Below, piece by piece: positions 19,850 through 31,310 of a stretch of DNA of 64,000 nucleotides. Origin of the DNA: Plantago ovata (taxonomy: Eukaryota > Streptophyta > Magnoliopsida > Lamiales > Plantaginaceae). The notes beneath the pieces are model-generated. The model worked only from the letters and a program-made list of their open reading frames with translations. It did no database searches and was not told where the DNA came from. The DNA lies in NCBI GenBank assembly GCA_028274465.1, contig CM051455.1, forward strand, positions 114,985,547-115,049,546. Reading direction: 5' to 3'. Both the position numbers and the translations under genes were made by a program. Each line of letters opens with the position of its first letter. Position 1 is the first letter of the stretch.

Positions 19850-20770
19850 TGTTATTAATTTTATTCATAGTAATTTATTATATAAGTTTTACATTTTTGA
19901 AATATCATTAATTGATTTAATTTGAATTAAATTACTTAATCGAAGACATATGCATTTGAGCGTTATTTTGGAATTTTCCAAAAAATGTCAAAATGAATAC
20001 TAAATGTATTACATTTGCCCCAATTATTTTCAACATTAATTTATGTTTATTATACATTTTCCCCAATTATTTCAATTTTACAAAACTTACACTAAATATT
20101 ATACAATTAAGTCACATAATTTCTCTAAATTTCAAATTTGACTAATAACTTATCGTAAAGTAAACCAAAACATTATTAATACTTAAAAAAAAGTCCCAAA
20201 ATTATTATTTTGTAATATTGTTTTTTTTTTATTCTATCTTCTTCTTCCAAAACTTCGGTACCGGAGACACCGGAGCTTCTCCAACTGGAGAAAGCTCCGG
20301 TGACCAGAGCTTGCAGCTCCCAGATCTGAGCTCCAAGCTCTGATCAGGAGTCTGCCAACTCCCGATCTGGGGAGTTTCAGACTCCCAAATCGGAAGTTAT
20401 AGGACTCCCAATCGGGAATCTAGAACTCCCGATCAGGGAGCTTGCAACTCCCGATCGGGAGTTTGGACGGTGCTCGCAGCCAGCAAGCTCCATCAACGGA
20501 ATGCGGTTATCGGAATATTCCGGTTACCAGATTCCGGTGATTAAATATGAAGAATAAGAGAAAGGAAAAAAAAAGGAAAAATAAAAAAAATTGATTAAGG
20601 GATTGTTTGGTTGAAGGATATAAAGTAAGACTTAAAATTTTGGTCAAAGAAAGTGAGATAAATTGGGTTGGATGTAATAAAAAATCTAATAGTGACTTAT
20701 ATGAAAATGGGGTAACACCAAGGAAGGTTGATGTAAAAAGCCCTAAAAGTAATATGATATATAAGTTTTA
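19850..20770. mobile_element. Older element related to the MULE, with CTCCCGATCGGGAG array
   Basis: Its right half, read in reverse, resembles the left part of 19000-19840 (CCAAACAATCCCTTAA and a T-rich tract), so the two lie head to head. An array of palindromes around ACTCCCGATCGGGAGT lies at 20265-20465. Ends and target duplication were not resolved. Confidence 0.45.
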
Positions 20771-20952
20771 CATTTAATAGTCTCAAATATATTATTTTTA
20801 TTATCAATTGTAATATTTCATGGTATAGGGTTTAAGTTAAAAAAACATAGGCTTTGAAAATTCATAGCAATTAAGAACGTAAGTAGTCTTTATGATACAT
20901 AGTAATACAATAACATAAGCCTTGATGGTATATACCAATTGATTTGGGAGAC

Positions 20953-22526
20953 TGTTGGTCCCTTTAAACAACAAGAAAAGATTAGGGGGGGGGGGGTGAA
21001 TAGTCTTTTCAAACTTTCGTCGTTTAAAAAACTTTCTCAGCAAGTGCTTATTACTTTACAGTAATGAGTTTGCTGATACTTAACTTTCTCAGCAAGCGCA
21101 AGTTACTTCACAGTAACTAGATTTGCTGATACTTAAAATCAGAGAGCGCAAGTCTTTGATACAATAAGTGCTTTTTCAGTAAATGAAGGTTTCAGCAAGT
21201 GATGTGAGTGACTGTGTACAGATAGATATGATTTGCTGAAAACCAAGTACAGTAAGTAAATCACACAAACACTTTTATAGTGATATCTGAGAGTGGCGTA
21301 ATCTCTCAACTAATCCACTTTGTCCTTTCTTGGACTGAATCCACTAAGATAAGATTGAGGTTCCTTACAACACCTATCTAGAGCGATCTAAACAGAAACC
21401 AAAGCACACTTGCTTCGTCTCCAACCTAACTAGAGAACGTAACCTTGTTCTCCACCAAACTTGGTACTTTTAATCAGCAACACTATGCTCGATTAAGTTC
21501 CCCCTGAATATCACGCCTGAAAGGGTGTATTTTCAGTTAGAGAGGTTTGGGATGAGATAACTTAATTATAACTTATTCAGTTACAACAAGTAATCTAAGA
21601 AACAAAACTTTGAATACTTTGCAGCAAACAAGTTTGATTGTTTCTGGTGTCAAGACTTGTTCTTGTTCGAAAGAAAGAAAGAACACTTAACTAATTACTT
21701 AGTCGTGTAAATTCTACTTCTTCACAAGTAGCTTTTTCAAGCTTTAAGTCTTGGAACGGATCAATGGCAGTAAGAGTTTTTGAAGGGTATGTGAGTTTAA
21801 GCATAAGTGAGAGTATGATCACGTTGTTGACACACTTCAACTCTTTGCCGGATGACCTCTATTTATAGTGAAATAAGGAGCCGTTTGAACTTCAAATTCT
21901 AAGGCTTTTGTTCCTTAAAATGTCACTATCTTGCTTTTGTACTTTCAGCAGCGTCCTTGTTTGTCTTCTAGTCTTCATGTCCTTCGCGTGCAAGCTTTGC
22001 ATTTAATGCTCTTTTGAATGAAATTCAAACAGTAACATTGGAGCGCAAATACAAGTACTTTCAGCAAGAGGTCACATATGTTCCATCAGCAAGTGGTCAG
22101 TCTCAGTTTCAGCAAGCACAACCTACTCTGTCGTATAGATTTTCACTTATGCAAGCTATTGCTGAAGTTTCCACTTTTTGAACAACATGTGCCTTTGTAG
22201 ATACCAGTCTTCAGAAATCTTCTAGTCTTCAGTCTTCGAAATCTTCAAGATTCTGAGCGGTTTTGAATGCTTCAATAGTTTGTTTGTAAAAACAAAGTAC
22301 ATCATCAACAAATGCTTCAATAGGTTGGATTTCTTTTCAGAAAACAAGATACATCATAAGCGGTAAAACCAACCTATCTAGCACCTACTCTAAGTCTTCA
22401 GCAAACGTTCCTCTTTTACAATGTCCTTAAAATTCTAAATTCCTATGGACCTTAAGAGTACTAGTTACTGGACTTTCCTTAATTTAGCATGGTTAATTGC
22501 TCATCAAAATTACAAGTTTCCTAACA
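20953..22526 (-). repeat. 3' LTR of the Sirevirus
   Basis: On the minus strand it runs TGTTAGGAAACTTG ... AAAGGGACCAACA, about 1574 bp, preceded by a purine-rich tract. CAGCAA/TTGCTG occurs about 13 times. The 138-bp terminal part recurs in inverse orientation at 31173-31310, and an internal part recurs at 41858-42054. Confidence 0.85.
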
Positions 22527-22545
22527 AATTTCCCCATTTTTGATG
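22527..22545 (-). other. Polypurine tract of the Sirevirus
   Basis: Minus strand AAAAATGGGGAAATT immediately before the LTR start, the expected plus-strand primer. The stretch to 22790 is otherwise AT-rich and non-coding. Confidence 0.7.
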
Positions 22546-22791
22546 TTAGCAATCCATGGCTAAATTAATTGTCACCCTTTTAGAGGTTTCTGATGTTGAA
22601 TAAATCAGTTGATTAATGCAAGCATACTTGAATAATTAAACAGTAAGCATAAGTAATTTGCATAATCAAAAACCAATAAGAGTCAAAAAGCTTTATTGCT
22701 GATAGTTATCTTTCAGTAAGTTTACAGGAAAGAGCAGAGATAACTAAACAAAATCAGCAAATAAAAACTTTAACAAAACTATTACAGAGAG

Positions 22792-23738
22792 TTAAGCTCT
22801 TCCAGAGGATTTTCTCAAAATCTCTCTTACACTCTTCTCAGCAAGTGTAGTGAATTCAACACAGTCCTTTTCGTAGTTCTCAAGTAGCCTACGGACTTGT
22901 AATTGAAGAATCCTTGCATTTTTGCAGGCAGTATGATGATGCTTTTCAGCATTCATTTCCATGTAGTGAGTTACCCACAAATGCATGCCCAATTGCTGGC
23001 ATGGAGAAGCTGTGTATCTGAAATGCTTTTAGGATGAATCTTCCTTAGCCAGAGAAGATCTTCTTCTTGATCCTTAGCAGTGAGATAGAAGTACTCATAA
23101 GGAATCAATCCAAGTCTCTTCTTTGTTTTCTTGGTTACTGGGTCAGAGTAATAAGCAATGCCAAGTGGTTTTATCAAATCTGGTTCTTGTCTTATAGACT
23201 TACCAATTGCAGTTCTTCTTATTGAGACTTCAAGATTCAACCATCTCCCAACAATATTTCTTGGAAGGGACTCATCCCTTTGTTTCCTTTTTAGCTTGAG
23301 TTCAATCCATGTGAACATTTGGTTCAAAATGGCTGTAGGAAAGAACTCATTCACCAGCAAGTCTTCCAGCTTTAAGATCCAGCAACCATGAACGTTTCTG
23401 ATCACGTTCTGAGTGGTTTCATCATTGCTGGTCTTTGTATACTCGATGCCGGAGCCAATAGCAATGTTGGCCAGCCTCTTTTCTTCCTGTCTTTGCCTTC
23501 TTCTTCTTGACTTTGCATTGTCTTGATCTCTTGCTGAAGATCTTGAGTCAGAAGAGAAATGCTTTGAATGGCCAGACGGAGTTAAGGCTGTAATTGGTCT
23601 AGCTCTTATGGCTTGAGCTATTGTCTGATTGTCATCATCATCATCTTCATTAAGATCTTGATGACTTTCAGTGTGGCAAAAATCTTGAGTTTCAGCAGCA
23701 ATTTTTCTCTTTTTGGGACTTGCTGAATTTAACTCAGA
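22792..23738 (-). pseudogene. C-terminal continuation of the Sirevirus extra ORF
   Basis: After the TAA at 23739-23741 the same frame stays open, without a stop, from the next codon to about 22971. It encodes a nuclear-signal-like SPKKRKI and then segments such as HGCWILKLEDLLVNEFFP. A second break near 22990-23030 shifts to the frame that ends at 22792 (EILRKSSGRA). The protein was probably about 300 residues longer before these lesions. The terminal helix-rich part has no recognised domain. Confidence 0.6.
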
Positions 23739-26700
23739 TTATGCTTGTCTTTTAGAACTTTGCTCTTTTTCAGCAAGAGGTTCTATGGGCAGTGGCTCAT
23801 CAACAGTAGGAGGGGTTTGGGTTCTCTTTCTTGTACCTTTCTTTTCCCCCTTAGACATGGATTGCAACATCGGAGTGATGTGCAGAGAGTAGAACTCATT
23901 GCAGTTTTCAGCAAGAGTACTTAGGCTGTTGTACTTCATGATGATTTGTTGCTGATCAGAAGTCATCTTTGACAACTCATTTTTAATACTCACCATGTTC
24001 TCCTCATGTCTTTTCTCTGTTGCGACCTTGTCTTCCATGAAAGTCTGAGCCTTTACTAGAGCGGTCTTTGCAAGCCGGAGTGCTTGACTTACATCTTCTT
24101 CATAGCTCTTTTGATAAAGACTGATATCTTTCTGAGCTATTGTAAGAGTAGTAGTGCGTCTCAGCACTGTAGCCAATATTTTTCCAATATCAAGTGGGCT
24201 CTCAGCAAGCAATGCTTCATCTCCTGCTTTGCAGGCATCATGGATTTTCTTCAGTGCCAAAATTCTAGGAGTAAACTCCTCAACTCGTGGGAACGACACT
24301 AGATTTGGGGTCAAGGAATGAACTTTCAGTTCTGAAGTAAACTGATCACCTTTCATCAGCAATTCTCCTCTCAAATCATCGTCTACATCATTTATATAGT
24401 CAGGAGGAGGAATTTCAACCACTTTTGGGTCTCTCTTTGAGTTTTCATCCTCCTTTGCTGATAGATCATCGTCATCCTCAGATTCATCAAGGTCAGCAAC
24501 CTTGGAACCTAAGTCAGCAGCTTCATTTCCTTTTGGTTGAGTGGTTGCTGATGGCAACGCTTCAGACTCAACAACTGGAGTTTCACCAGTAGTTAGTTTT
24601 AATTGAGTAGTTGCTGAGGGCAACGTTTGAGACTCAATTACTGGAGTTTCGCCAGTAGTAAGTGGAAGGGAGGGGACTTCCTTTGGTTTTACTCCTGAAG
24701 ATTGACCAATTTCCAGATCCTGCGTATGCCTTGCATGGATCATGAGACTGTTTTGTAGAGCGCGTTGGTAATCTTCATCCATTTCATCTTCATCATCAAG
24801 GTTTGCATCAGTGACCTTGGCATCAGAAAGTTGGCTCTTGCCATGTTTCAAGGCAGCCCGTTTTCTGGCATATTCTTCTTTAGTATCAGCACCTTGTACA
24901 GGTGCTTGATTTTCAGCATCAGCAGGAGCAGGTTGAGATTCATGCTGAGGTTGTGGTTGTTCAGCTTGCTGATTGTCTTGTTGTTCAGTTTCAGCAACTG
25001 TCATTTTTAGTCCACCAGCATCAGGACTTGGACCTTGATTGTCATCATCATCATCCTTTTTGTCCTTTGAATCTTTCCCTTCATCATCACTGGGATCAGT
25101 AGGGATGTTTTCATCTTCTTCCTCTTCATCATCATCAGTCAAAATGACTAGCGCAAGGTGCTTGTATAGAGCAACACTCGATACTTCCTCTTCCTCATTG
25201 ATTTTGTGGGGATCAGCCACCACGGGTACAAATAAACCCTTGAGCATCACAGCTTGTTCAGCTGGAGAGGCACTCTTGAATTTTGCCTTCATATTCTCTC
25301 TGATTTGAGCAATCAGATTCGAGCTCATTAGCTGAGAATATGACATGTCTTCAGGAAGTATGGAGTGGACAAACGTCTCGAGCTTCAGCAGAGAAGATCT
25401 CTTTTTCTCATTTGATAGATGAAGATGGAGATCAGAAAAGTCCATCCTTTTGTACCTTTGCCAGTTGCTGACAGACTTAGCAACTCTTGACAAGGTTGTT
25501 CTCTTGAAGTTCAAGTAAAGTTCCTCGGAACTCACTTGTGAATCTTCAGTGATGTGCACCACTTCAGTGGTCTCCTTTAGAGCCTGAAAAAGAACAATAT
25601 TTAGATCAGGAGAGGTTTGCATAATTGCCTTAGAGTTTAAAGCTGAAACATGAATTACCTGCTGAGATTCAGCAAGCTCATGTTGTACAATTTCCATTCC
25701 TTGAGGAGCTTGAGTAGCATCCTCCATTTGTTCATCCTGAAATAAATATGAGTTAGACACAAGTACTAAGCTGTCAAACTTAGTTTTATTACCAAAAACT
25801 TTAACTACCTGCTGAGCAGGAAGTGTTGATTCTGGTGCAGAGGTTTCAGCAACCATCTGACTTGCATCTTGAGAAGTCTGTAGAGATATCATAATATTAG
25901 CAGAAGAATAAGTTTCAGAAAGTGAAGTTTTACCGATGGTTGAGTTATCTACCTGCTGAAGAAGGACAGGTTGTGGCTCAGTCCTTTCAGCATTAACAGT
26001 TTCTTCAGTTTCTGGGACTGTTTCTTCAGCAGACTTCTTGGTTTGCTCTGTTTGAGAAAGCTGCGCGGTTTCAGCAATCTCCCTTGTCTCTGAAATGACA
26101 AGTTGAGCAGAAGCATCTTGACCTTTAAGCTCACTGCTTGTCATAAAGACCTCAATGGATTTGTTGGATGATTCTTCAATATCCAATTCCATTTGTTGGC
26201 TTATAGCTTCCAGTACAAGATGGACTTTGCCAATTAATGTCTTTGGTGAACGTGGGCCAGTATTGTCAGCATCACGAGATGCGTCGTTGAATAGTGCTTC
26301 TTGAGTTTCTTCAGCAACTTGAACCATTGTTGTCTCAGCAACTGGTTCTTCAGCAATTGTGGTTTCAACAACTTGATGAGTTGCTTGTTCAGCAACCATC
26401 TTTTCAGCAGCATCAGCAAGTGCCGCAGTTCTCAGATCAGCAACAATATCACTTGCTGGTTCCAGAGTTTGATCATCTAGATTATCTACAATGTAGATAC
26501 CCGGGACTTCGGCCGGAATTTCATTTCCACTGCCTTGTGGTCTGTTCTCAATAGAAGGATCAACATTGAGTCGATCATTGAAGGCTTCCGCAAACACTTC
26601 AATGTTGCTGACATAGGCTTCAGTAACTACCTTGTCAACATCTACTGGAACTTGCGTTTCAGCAATTGTCTGGGAATTGTCTGAGAGGTCATGGACAATA

Positions 26701-28025
26701 GGTACTGACTTGCGAGCCAGTGTTTTCTTCCTTGTGTTACTTGTCCTTTTCCTCTTGGGGACAGGGTTTGCTGATGACGCTGCAGTCTGAGTGTCATCAT
26801 CAGCTTTCCTCTTTTTCTTGTTAGATTTCTTCAATTTCCCAGTAGAGGCGTCAATAGTTGCATTTTCAGCAACGGGAGTAGTGGTGTCAGCATGATCACC
26901 ATCTAGAGCAGTTTCATCTTTGTCACCACCATCTACATCAGTTTCATCTCTAAGTTGCTGAGTGGTGACATTTGCAGCTGTTGTATACCTTTCTTGCTGA
27001 CTTGTGCTGACAACATCTGCAGCTGTTGTCTTCTTAGATTTTTCAAGTTTCTTGCCAGCAATCTTAGGTACATTCTGCTTGTAGAAGGATCTTCCCACAT
27101 TGCATACAGATTTCTTGATTGGCAATGGGTTTCTCAGCTGAATCCTGAAATGTTCAAGGATATAGCATATCTTTATTCCATACATAACCGGAAAGGAAGG
27201 TGAGACCTTGTTGTCTTCCACCTTAACCTTGAAGTTAGTGACACAATCAACAAGCCTGTTGAAAATGTACTTAGCCCAGTTAAGTTCCGTTTTATTTTCA
27301 TAGATATGCATCAGCAGCGGCCACCTTCTCAGGCCTACTTGGTCTATTCCTCCAACTTGAGAGTCCAAAACTTTAATCAGTAGCAGAGCTACTAGACCAA
27401 GTGAATGGCAGAGATGCTTCCTCTTAACGTGCTTTGTCCAAGTCACGAGAGCAATCTCTCCTTTCTTCATTTTCTCATTTCTGACGTCACTGTAGAAGGC
27501 TTCAATTTCTTCATCAGTGGCAATGACGTCATCTTCAGTTCCAGTGGTTGGAATCTGAAAGATTTCCGCTAAATCAGTCCATTTCAGGACGATTTGCGTG
27601 TTCTGAACTGTAGTAAAGATCACTTTTTCAGTGACTCCTTTACTATCAGTTAGGGACTGGATTTCTGCATTATTGTAGAACTCCATTGTGTCCAACATAC
27701 TCACTTGCTTAGTGTGAGCAGTTATAAAGTGCATGAGGCCTTGCTGCTTGATAAATTCAAGCGCCTCTTCATTGTCATCGTCAAGTTCTTGTTCATAGAA
27801 GTATCGAATATACTTCTCTTTTGCAAATCCACCCCATTGCATCATCATCTCACACTTTGCAGTGTCAAGATATGAAGGAGGCATAGGTTTTTCCGAGATT
27901 CTATCGTTTTTCAACACAACTTTCGTTGTGTTTGATACCGGAGTAGTCACTGGAGCAGTGCGTTTCTCAGCACTGTCAACCTTAGACGACTTGGAGGTCT
28001 TGGAGGACTGTCTCTTTGGTGCCAT
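23739..28025 (-). CDS. Very long extra ORF (env-like position) of the Sirevirus
   Basis: 1428 residues starting MAPKRQSSKTSKSSKVD. Residues about 55-330 form the conserved part shared with the fragment at 5641-8197 (MMQWGGFAKEKYIRYFYE, LKWTDLAEIFQIPTTG, SLGLVALLLIKVLDSQVGG). This resembles plant proteins annotated as putative plant transposon/retrotransposon-associated. Then come a basic KKRKADDD/KRKRT segment (likely nuclear signal), a long low-complexity acidic part rich in Val-Ala-Glu-Thr repeats, and coiled-coil-like helices near the end. No signal peptide or transmembrane segment is seen, so an envelope function is doubtful. An ORF this long with few breaks suggests recent constraint. 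Confidence 0.75.
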   Translation of the reverse strand: MAPKRQSSKTSKSSKVDSAEKRTAPVTTPVSNTTKVVLKNDRISEKPMPPSYLDTAKCEMMMQWGGFAKEKYIRYFYEQELDDDNEEALEFIKQQGLMHFITAHTKQVSMLDTMEFYNNAEIQSLTDSKGVTEKVIFTTVQNTQIVLKWTDLAEIFQIPTTGTEDDVIATDEEIEAFYSDVRNEKMKKGEIALVTWTKHVKRKHLCHSLGLVALLLIKVLDSQVGGIDQVGLRRWPLLMHIYENKTELNWAKYIFNRLVDCVTNFKVKVEDNKVSPSFPVMYGIKICYILEHFRIQLRNPLPIKKSVCNVGRSFYKQNVPKIAGKKLEKSKKTTAADVVSTSQQERYTTAANVTTQQLRDETDVDGGDKDETALDGDHADTTTPVAENATIDASTGKLKKSNKKKRKADDDTQTAASSANPVPKRKRTSNTRKKTLARKSVPIVHDLSDNSQTIAETQVPVDVDKVVTEAYVSNIEVFAEAFNDRLNVDPSIENRPQGSGNEIPAEVPGIYIVDNLDDQTLEPASDIVADLRTAALADAAEKMVAEQATHQVVETTIAEEPVAETTMVQVAEETQEALFNDASRDADNTGPRSPKTLIGKVHLVLEAISQQMELDIEESSNKSIEVFMTSSELKGQDASAQLVISETREIAETAQLSQTEQTKKSAEETVPETEETVNAERTEPQPVLLQQVDNSTIGKTSLSETYSSANIMISLQTSQDASQMVAETSAPESTLPAQQVVKVFGNKTKFDSLVLVSNSYLFQDEQMEDATQAPQGMEIVQHELAESQQVIHVSALNSKAIMQTSPDLNIVLFQALKETTEVVHITEDSQVSSEELYLNFKRTTLSRVAKSVSNWQRYKRMDFSDLHLHLSNEKKRSSLLKLETFVHSILPEDMSYSQLMSSNLIAQIRENMKAKFKSASPAEQAVMLKGLFVPVVADPHKINEEEEVSSVALYKHLALVILTDDDEEEEDENIPTDPSDDEGKDSKDKKDDDDDNQGPSPDAGGLKMTVAETEQQDNQQAEQPQPQHESQPAPADAENQAPVQGADTKEEYARKRAALKHGKSQLSDAKVTDANLDDEDEMDEDYQRALQNSLMIHARHTQDLEIGQSSGVKPKEVPSLPLTTGETPVIESQTLPSATTQLKLTTGETPVVESEALPSATTQPKGNEAADLGSKVADLDESEDDDDLSAKEDENSKRDPKVVEIPPPDYINDVDDDLRGELLMKGDQFTSELKVHSLTPNLVSFPRVEEFTPRILALKKIHDACKAGDEALLAESPLDIGKILATVLRRTTTLTIAQKDISLYQKSYEEDVSQALRLAKTALVKAQTFMEDKVATEKRHEENMVSIKNELSKMTSDQQQIIMKYNSLSTLAENCNEFYSLHITPMLQSMSKGEKKGTRKRTQTPPTVDEPLPIEPLAEKEQSSKRQA

Positions 28026-28930
28026 TTCTTTTTATAGAGAAGAGAATGTGTACGAAAAAGATAGTTTGCTTTTTGACCGGAGGTACAGTAGATTCAGGCT
28101 AAATTTTGCAGAGAAAGGAAATGTGAGTTAAAGAATTTTGTCATTTCTCTAACTCCTTCTTTATATAGTGTCTCTGATGTGTGAGAAACTCAATCGATTT
28201 GAGTTCTCAGCAAGGGTAAAACAGAGAAACAAAGGCGTTAGTGGAGCCTTTGCAATGAATGCGTAGTGGCCCACTAACTAAAACTGTCAGAGCACTCTCT
28301 CTCTTTGTTTTGTTAACCGTTAGATCAATAACTCCTTTTAATCAATGGTCACGATTGTATTTCATGTCATGATTATTACGAGTTTATATGTGCCCGATTA
28401 ACGTCACAAATTGATTTTACCGAGTTTTATGGGACTAGATTGCTTGCTGAAACAGATAAGAATCTTTTCAGCGAGTTTGCATAAATAGCCTAGATACTTG
28501 CTGAAAGTTCCCCCTTACTTAGATATCTCATATTTTCTTAAGTTTAAAAGATATTTCTGATTTCCCGTATCAGTAAATTCTTTTGTACTTGAGATATCCT
28601 TTGGTAAAATCTGAGAAATGAGTTTTGATCTTTTTCTGAGTTCCCGTCTCAGAATATTCCCTTGATACTTGAATACCTGTTTCAGTATCTTTGATTGTCT
28701 GAATGCCCGTTTCAGCAATCCTTAAGGTTTTTCTCTTACTGAGTGCCTGTCTCAGCAAGTGATCAAGTTTCCTAACAAATACCCGTTTGAAGGAATTACT
28801 TGCTGAATGCCTGTTTCAGCAATCATGTAGTGACCTATCATTTCTTAGAAGAAATTAGTGGAAAGAACTTTTAAGTAAGAATACTTTGGCTTGCTGAATA
28901 CCTGTTTCAGCATTCTGCCAAATGTATCCT
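28026..28930 (-). other. Non-coding region between pol and the extra ORF
   Basis: No gene. The minus strand has repeated TTGCTGA/TCAGCAA words (about eight copies) and CAGGCATTCAGCAAG-like phrases. A promoter or splice acceptor for the extra ORF would be expected here. A TATATAAAG (minus) lies at about 28159-28168, roughly 140 bp before the start codon; this assignment is inference. Confidence 0.5.
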
Positions 28931-31072
28931 TTATTGAGGTAGTTCAATCAATCCAAGGTTATACCTTAGCATTGCGAACCTATTATCTGGTAGGGGCTTA
29001 GTAAAGATGTCAGCAAGTTGATCATCAGTACCTACTTTCACAACCTCAATATCTCCTTTTTCCACATGATCTCTAATGAAATGATGTCTAATATCAATGT
29101 GCTTAGTCCTAGAGTGAAACTTAGGATTTTGCGTGATAGCAATAGCACTTGTATTATCACAAAAGATTGGTGTTTTCTTTGCAGAAATACCATAATCTCT
29201 TAATTGTTGTTGAATCCATAGGATTTGAGCTGTGCAACAACCAGCTGCAATGTATTCAGATTCAGTGGATGAATTGGCAACACAGGTTTGCTTTTTGCTG
29301 AACCATGATATTAATCTAGTACCCAAAATCTGACAAGTTCCAGAGGTACTTTTTCTATCAAGAGTTGATCCTCCATGATCAACATCAGAATAACCAACCA
29401 ATTCTAGTCCAGAATCTTTAGGATACCATAATCCAACATTGACTGTACCTTTGACATATTTCAGTATCTTGATTGCCTTTTTGTAGTGTGATTCTCTTGG
29501 ATCAAATTGGAATCTTGCACACACAAACAAGATACTGAATGTCAGGTCTACTTGTTGTTAAATACAACAAGGAACCAATGAGCTTCCTATACTTGTGTTC
29601 TTCAACACTTTATCTTCTTTAGTATAGCCCAATTTGGTACCAACACTCATAGGGATCTTTTCAGGTTTCTCTTCCTCTTTGATCCTAAACTTTATGAGCA
29701 TTTCTTTCGCATACTTTGCCTGATTTATGAATATTCCATCTTTGAGTTGCTTGACTTGCAATCCTAGGAAATAATTCAATTTTCCCATCATACTCATTTC
29801 AAACTTGTTTGTCATGAGTTTGGCAAAATCATCACAAAGTTGCTTGTCCTTAGATCCAAAAGTTATGTCATCCACATAAATTTGAACTAAGAGTATTTTA
29901 CCATCATGGTTCATGGTAAATAAGGTTTGTCAACTTCACCTTTCTTAAAACCATTCTCCAGCAAGAACTTAGCCAAGGTATCATACCATGCTCTTGGTGC
30001 TTGCTTTAGACCATATACAGCTTTCTGAAGCTTGTATACCATCTTGATTTCTGAGGGAAGTTCAAAGCCAGGGGGTTGTTCTAAGTAGACTTCTTCAGCA
30101 AGTTCACCATTCAAGAATGCACTTTTAACATCCATTTGGTAAACAATGAAGTCATTGTGAGCAACAAAGGCCAAGAAAAGCCTAATTGCATCCAATCTTG
30201 CAACTGGTGCATAAGACTCATCATAGTCCAATCCTTCAGTCTGACAGTAACCTTGAGCAACTAAACGTGCTTTATTTCTTGTTACTTCACCAGACTCACT
30301 CAGCTTGTTTCTGAACACCCACTTTGTACCAATAGCTTTCTTGCTTTCAGCAAGTGGTACAAGTTTCCAGACTTTGTTCCTTTCGAATTGATCCAGTTCT
30401 TCTTGCATTGCCTTTATCCATTCAGAATGATTTAAAGCTTCTTCTATGGTTTTAGGTTCAATTTCTGAAACAAAGCAAGAGAACAAAGATTCTACTTCTA
30501 CGACAGTTGCTTCTTCAGCAAGTCCATGAGTAGTAGATGCTTTGGATCTAGTCACTTGGCGTTTATTAATATCGCCAATCATATCCGTAGAGGGATGATC
30601 TCTAATCCATTTATTAACAGGTTTCTGTGTCTGTTGGATCTGGATATGTTTGCTCATCAGCATGTGACTCTTCAGTATGTACTTGTTCAGTACTACTGGG
30701 ATTTTGTGTCTCTGCTGAGATTGGTTCATCAGCAACTGCTTGTTCAGCATTGCTTGATTGTGGTAGTTCATCAGCAGGCACTGGAGGTTGCGTAGTTTCA
30801 GCAACTTCCGGAGCAACTGCGTCTTTTGCTGGAAATTCTTTGTCGTGAACTATATTTATCTTGTCATGACTTGGGGAGGAGAGTCATTGTCAGAATCATC
30901 ATTTAGTTCAATTGACTTGATTTGCCTAGCATTAGATTCAGTTCTTTGCTCATGTATGATTAACTTTTTCATACATTCTGATATTTCTTCTTCAGCAGGC
31001 ACTCCTTGTGATTTTCGTAGAATACAACATGCACTGTTCTTCAATCTTTTGTGCCTTTTTGTTTAAACTCTT
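28931..31072 (-). pseudogene. Sirevirus pol: integrase end, reverse transcriptase, RNase H (broken)
   Basis: The part at 30856-31072 matches the integrase C-terminal extension. RT follows at about 30600-29570, with [23 protein letters not shown] and IYVDD. RNase H is at 29530-28931, with SDVDHGG, SSTESEYIA and DNTSAIAI, ending RYNLGLIELPQ. At least four reading-frame breaks occur: near 31050, between 30856 and 30650, at about 29912, and at about 29560-29600. The catalytic motifs themselves are intact. The copy is therefore inactive although not ancient. Confidence 0.9.
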
Positions 31073-31172
31073 NNNNNNNNNNNNNNNNNNNNNNNNNNNN
31101 NNNNNNNNNNNNNNNNNNNNNNNNNNNNNNNNNNNNNNNNNNNNNNNNNNNNNNNNNNNNNNNNNNNNNNNN
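31073..31172. other. Assembly gap of exactly 100 N
   Basis: A run of 100 N, a conventional placeholder for a gap of unknown size. It joins minus-strand pol to a plus-oriented LTR end, so it hides at least one missing element part. Confidence 0.99.
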
Positions 31173-31310
31173 TGAGAAAGTTAAGTATCAGCAACCTCAT
31201 TACTGAAAAGTAATAAGTACTTGCTGAGAAAGTTTTAAACGACAAAAGTTTGAAAAGACTATTCACCCCCCCCCCTCTAGTCTTTTCTTGTTGTTTTAAA
31301 GGGACCAACA
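31173..31310 (+). repeat. Sirevirus LTR 3' terminus in opposite orientation
   Basis: 138 bp, reverse-complementary to 20953-21090, ending GGGACCAACA. It belongs to an LTR reading plus-strand, not to the minus-strand element on the left of the gap. From 31311 to 31500 is AT-rich DNA with two GGTTCGAAT words (tRNA B-box-like) and no gene. Confidence 0.85.

Larger units (their letters stand above)
20953..31072 (-). mobile_element. Sirevirus-type Ty1/copia retrotransposon, 5' part lost at gap
   Basis: The minus-strand order is pol (IN end, RT, RNase H), a 900-bp non-coding stretch, a very long extra ORF, a polypurine tract and a 3' LTR. An extra ORF after pol is the Sirevirus layout. The gap at 31073 hides the 5' LTR, gag, protease and most of the integrase. 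A related pol portion lies at 55847-57761. Confidence 0.85.

Noticed and set aside
24765..25308. Plus-strand frames rich in Ser/His opposite the Sirevirus extra ORF
   Set aside because: Antisense of acidic low-complexity codons.
23739..28025. True retroviral envelope gene
   Set aside because: No signal peptide, transmembrane anchor or fusion-like segment; only the genomic position fits.
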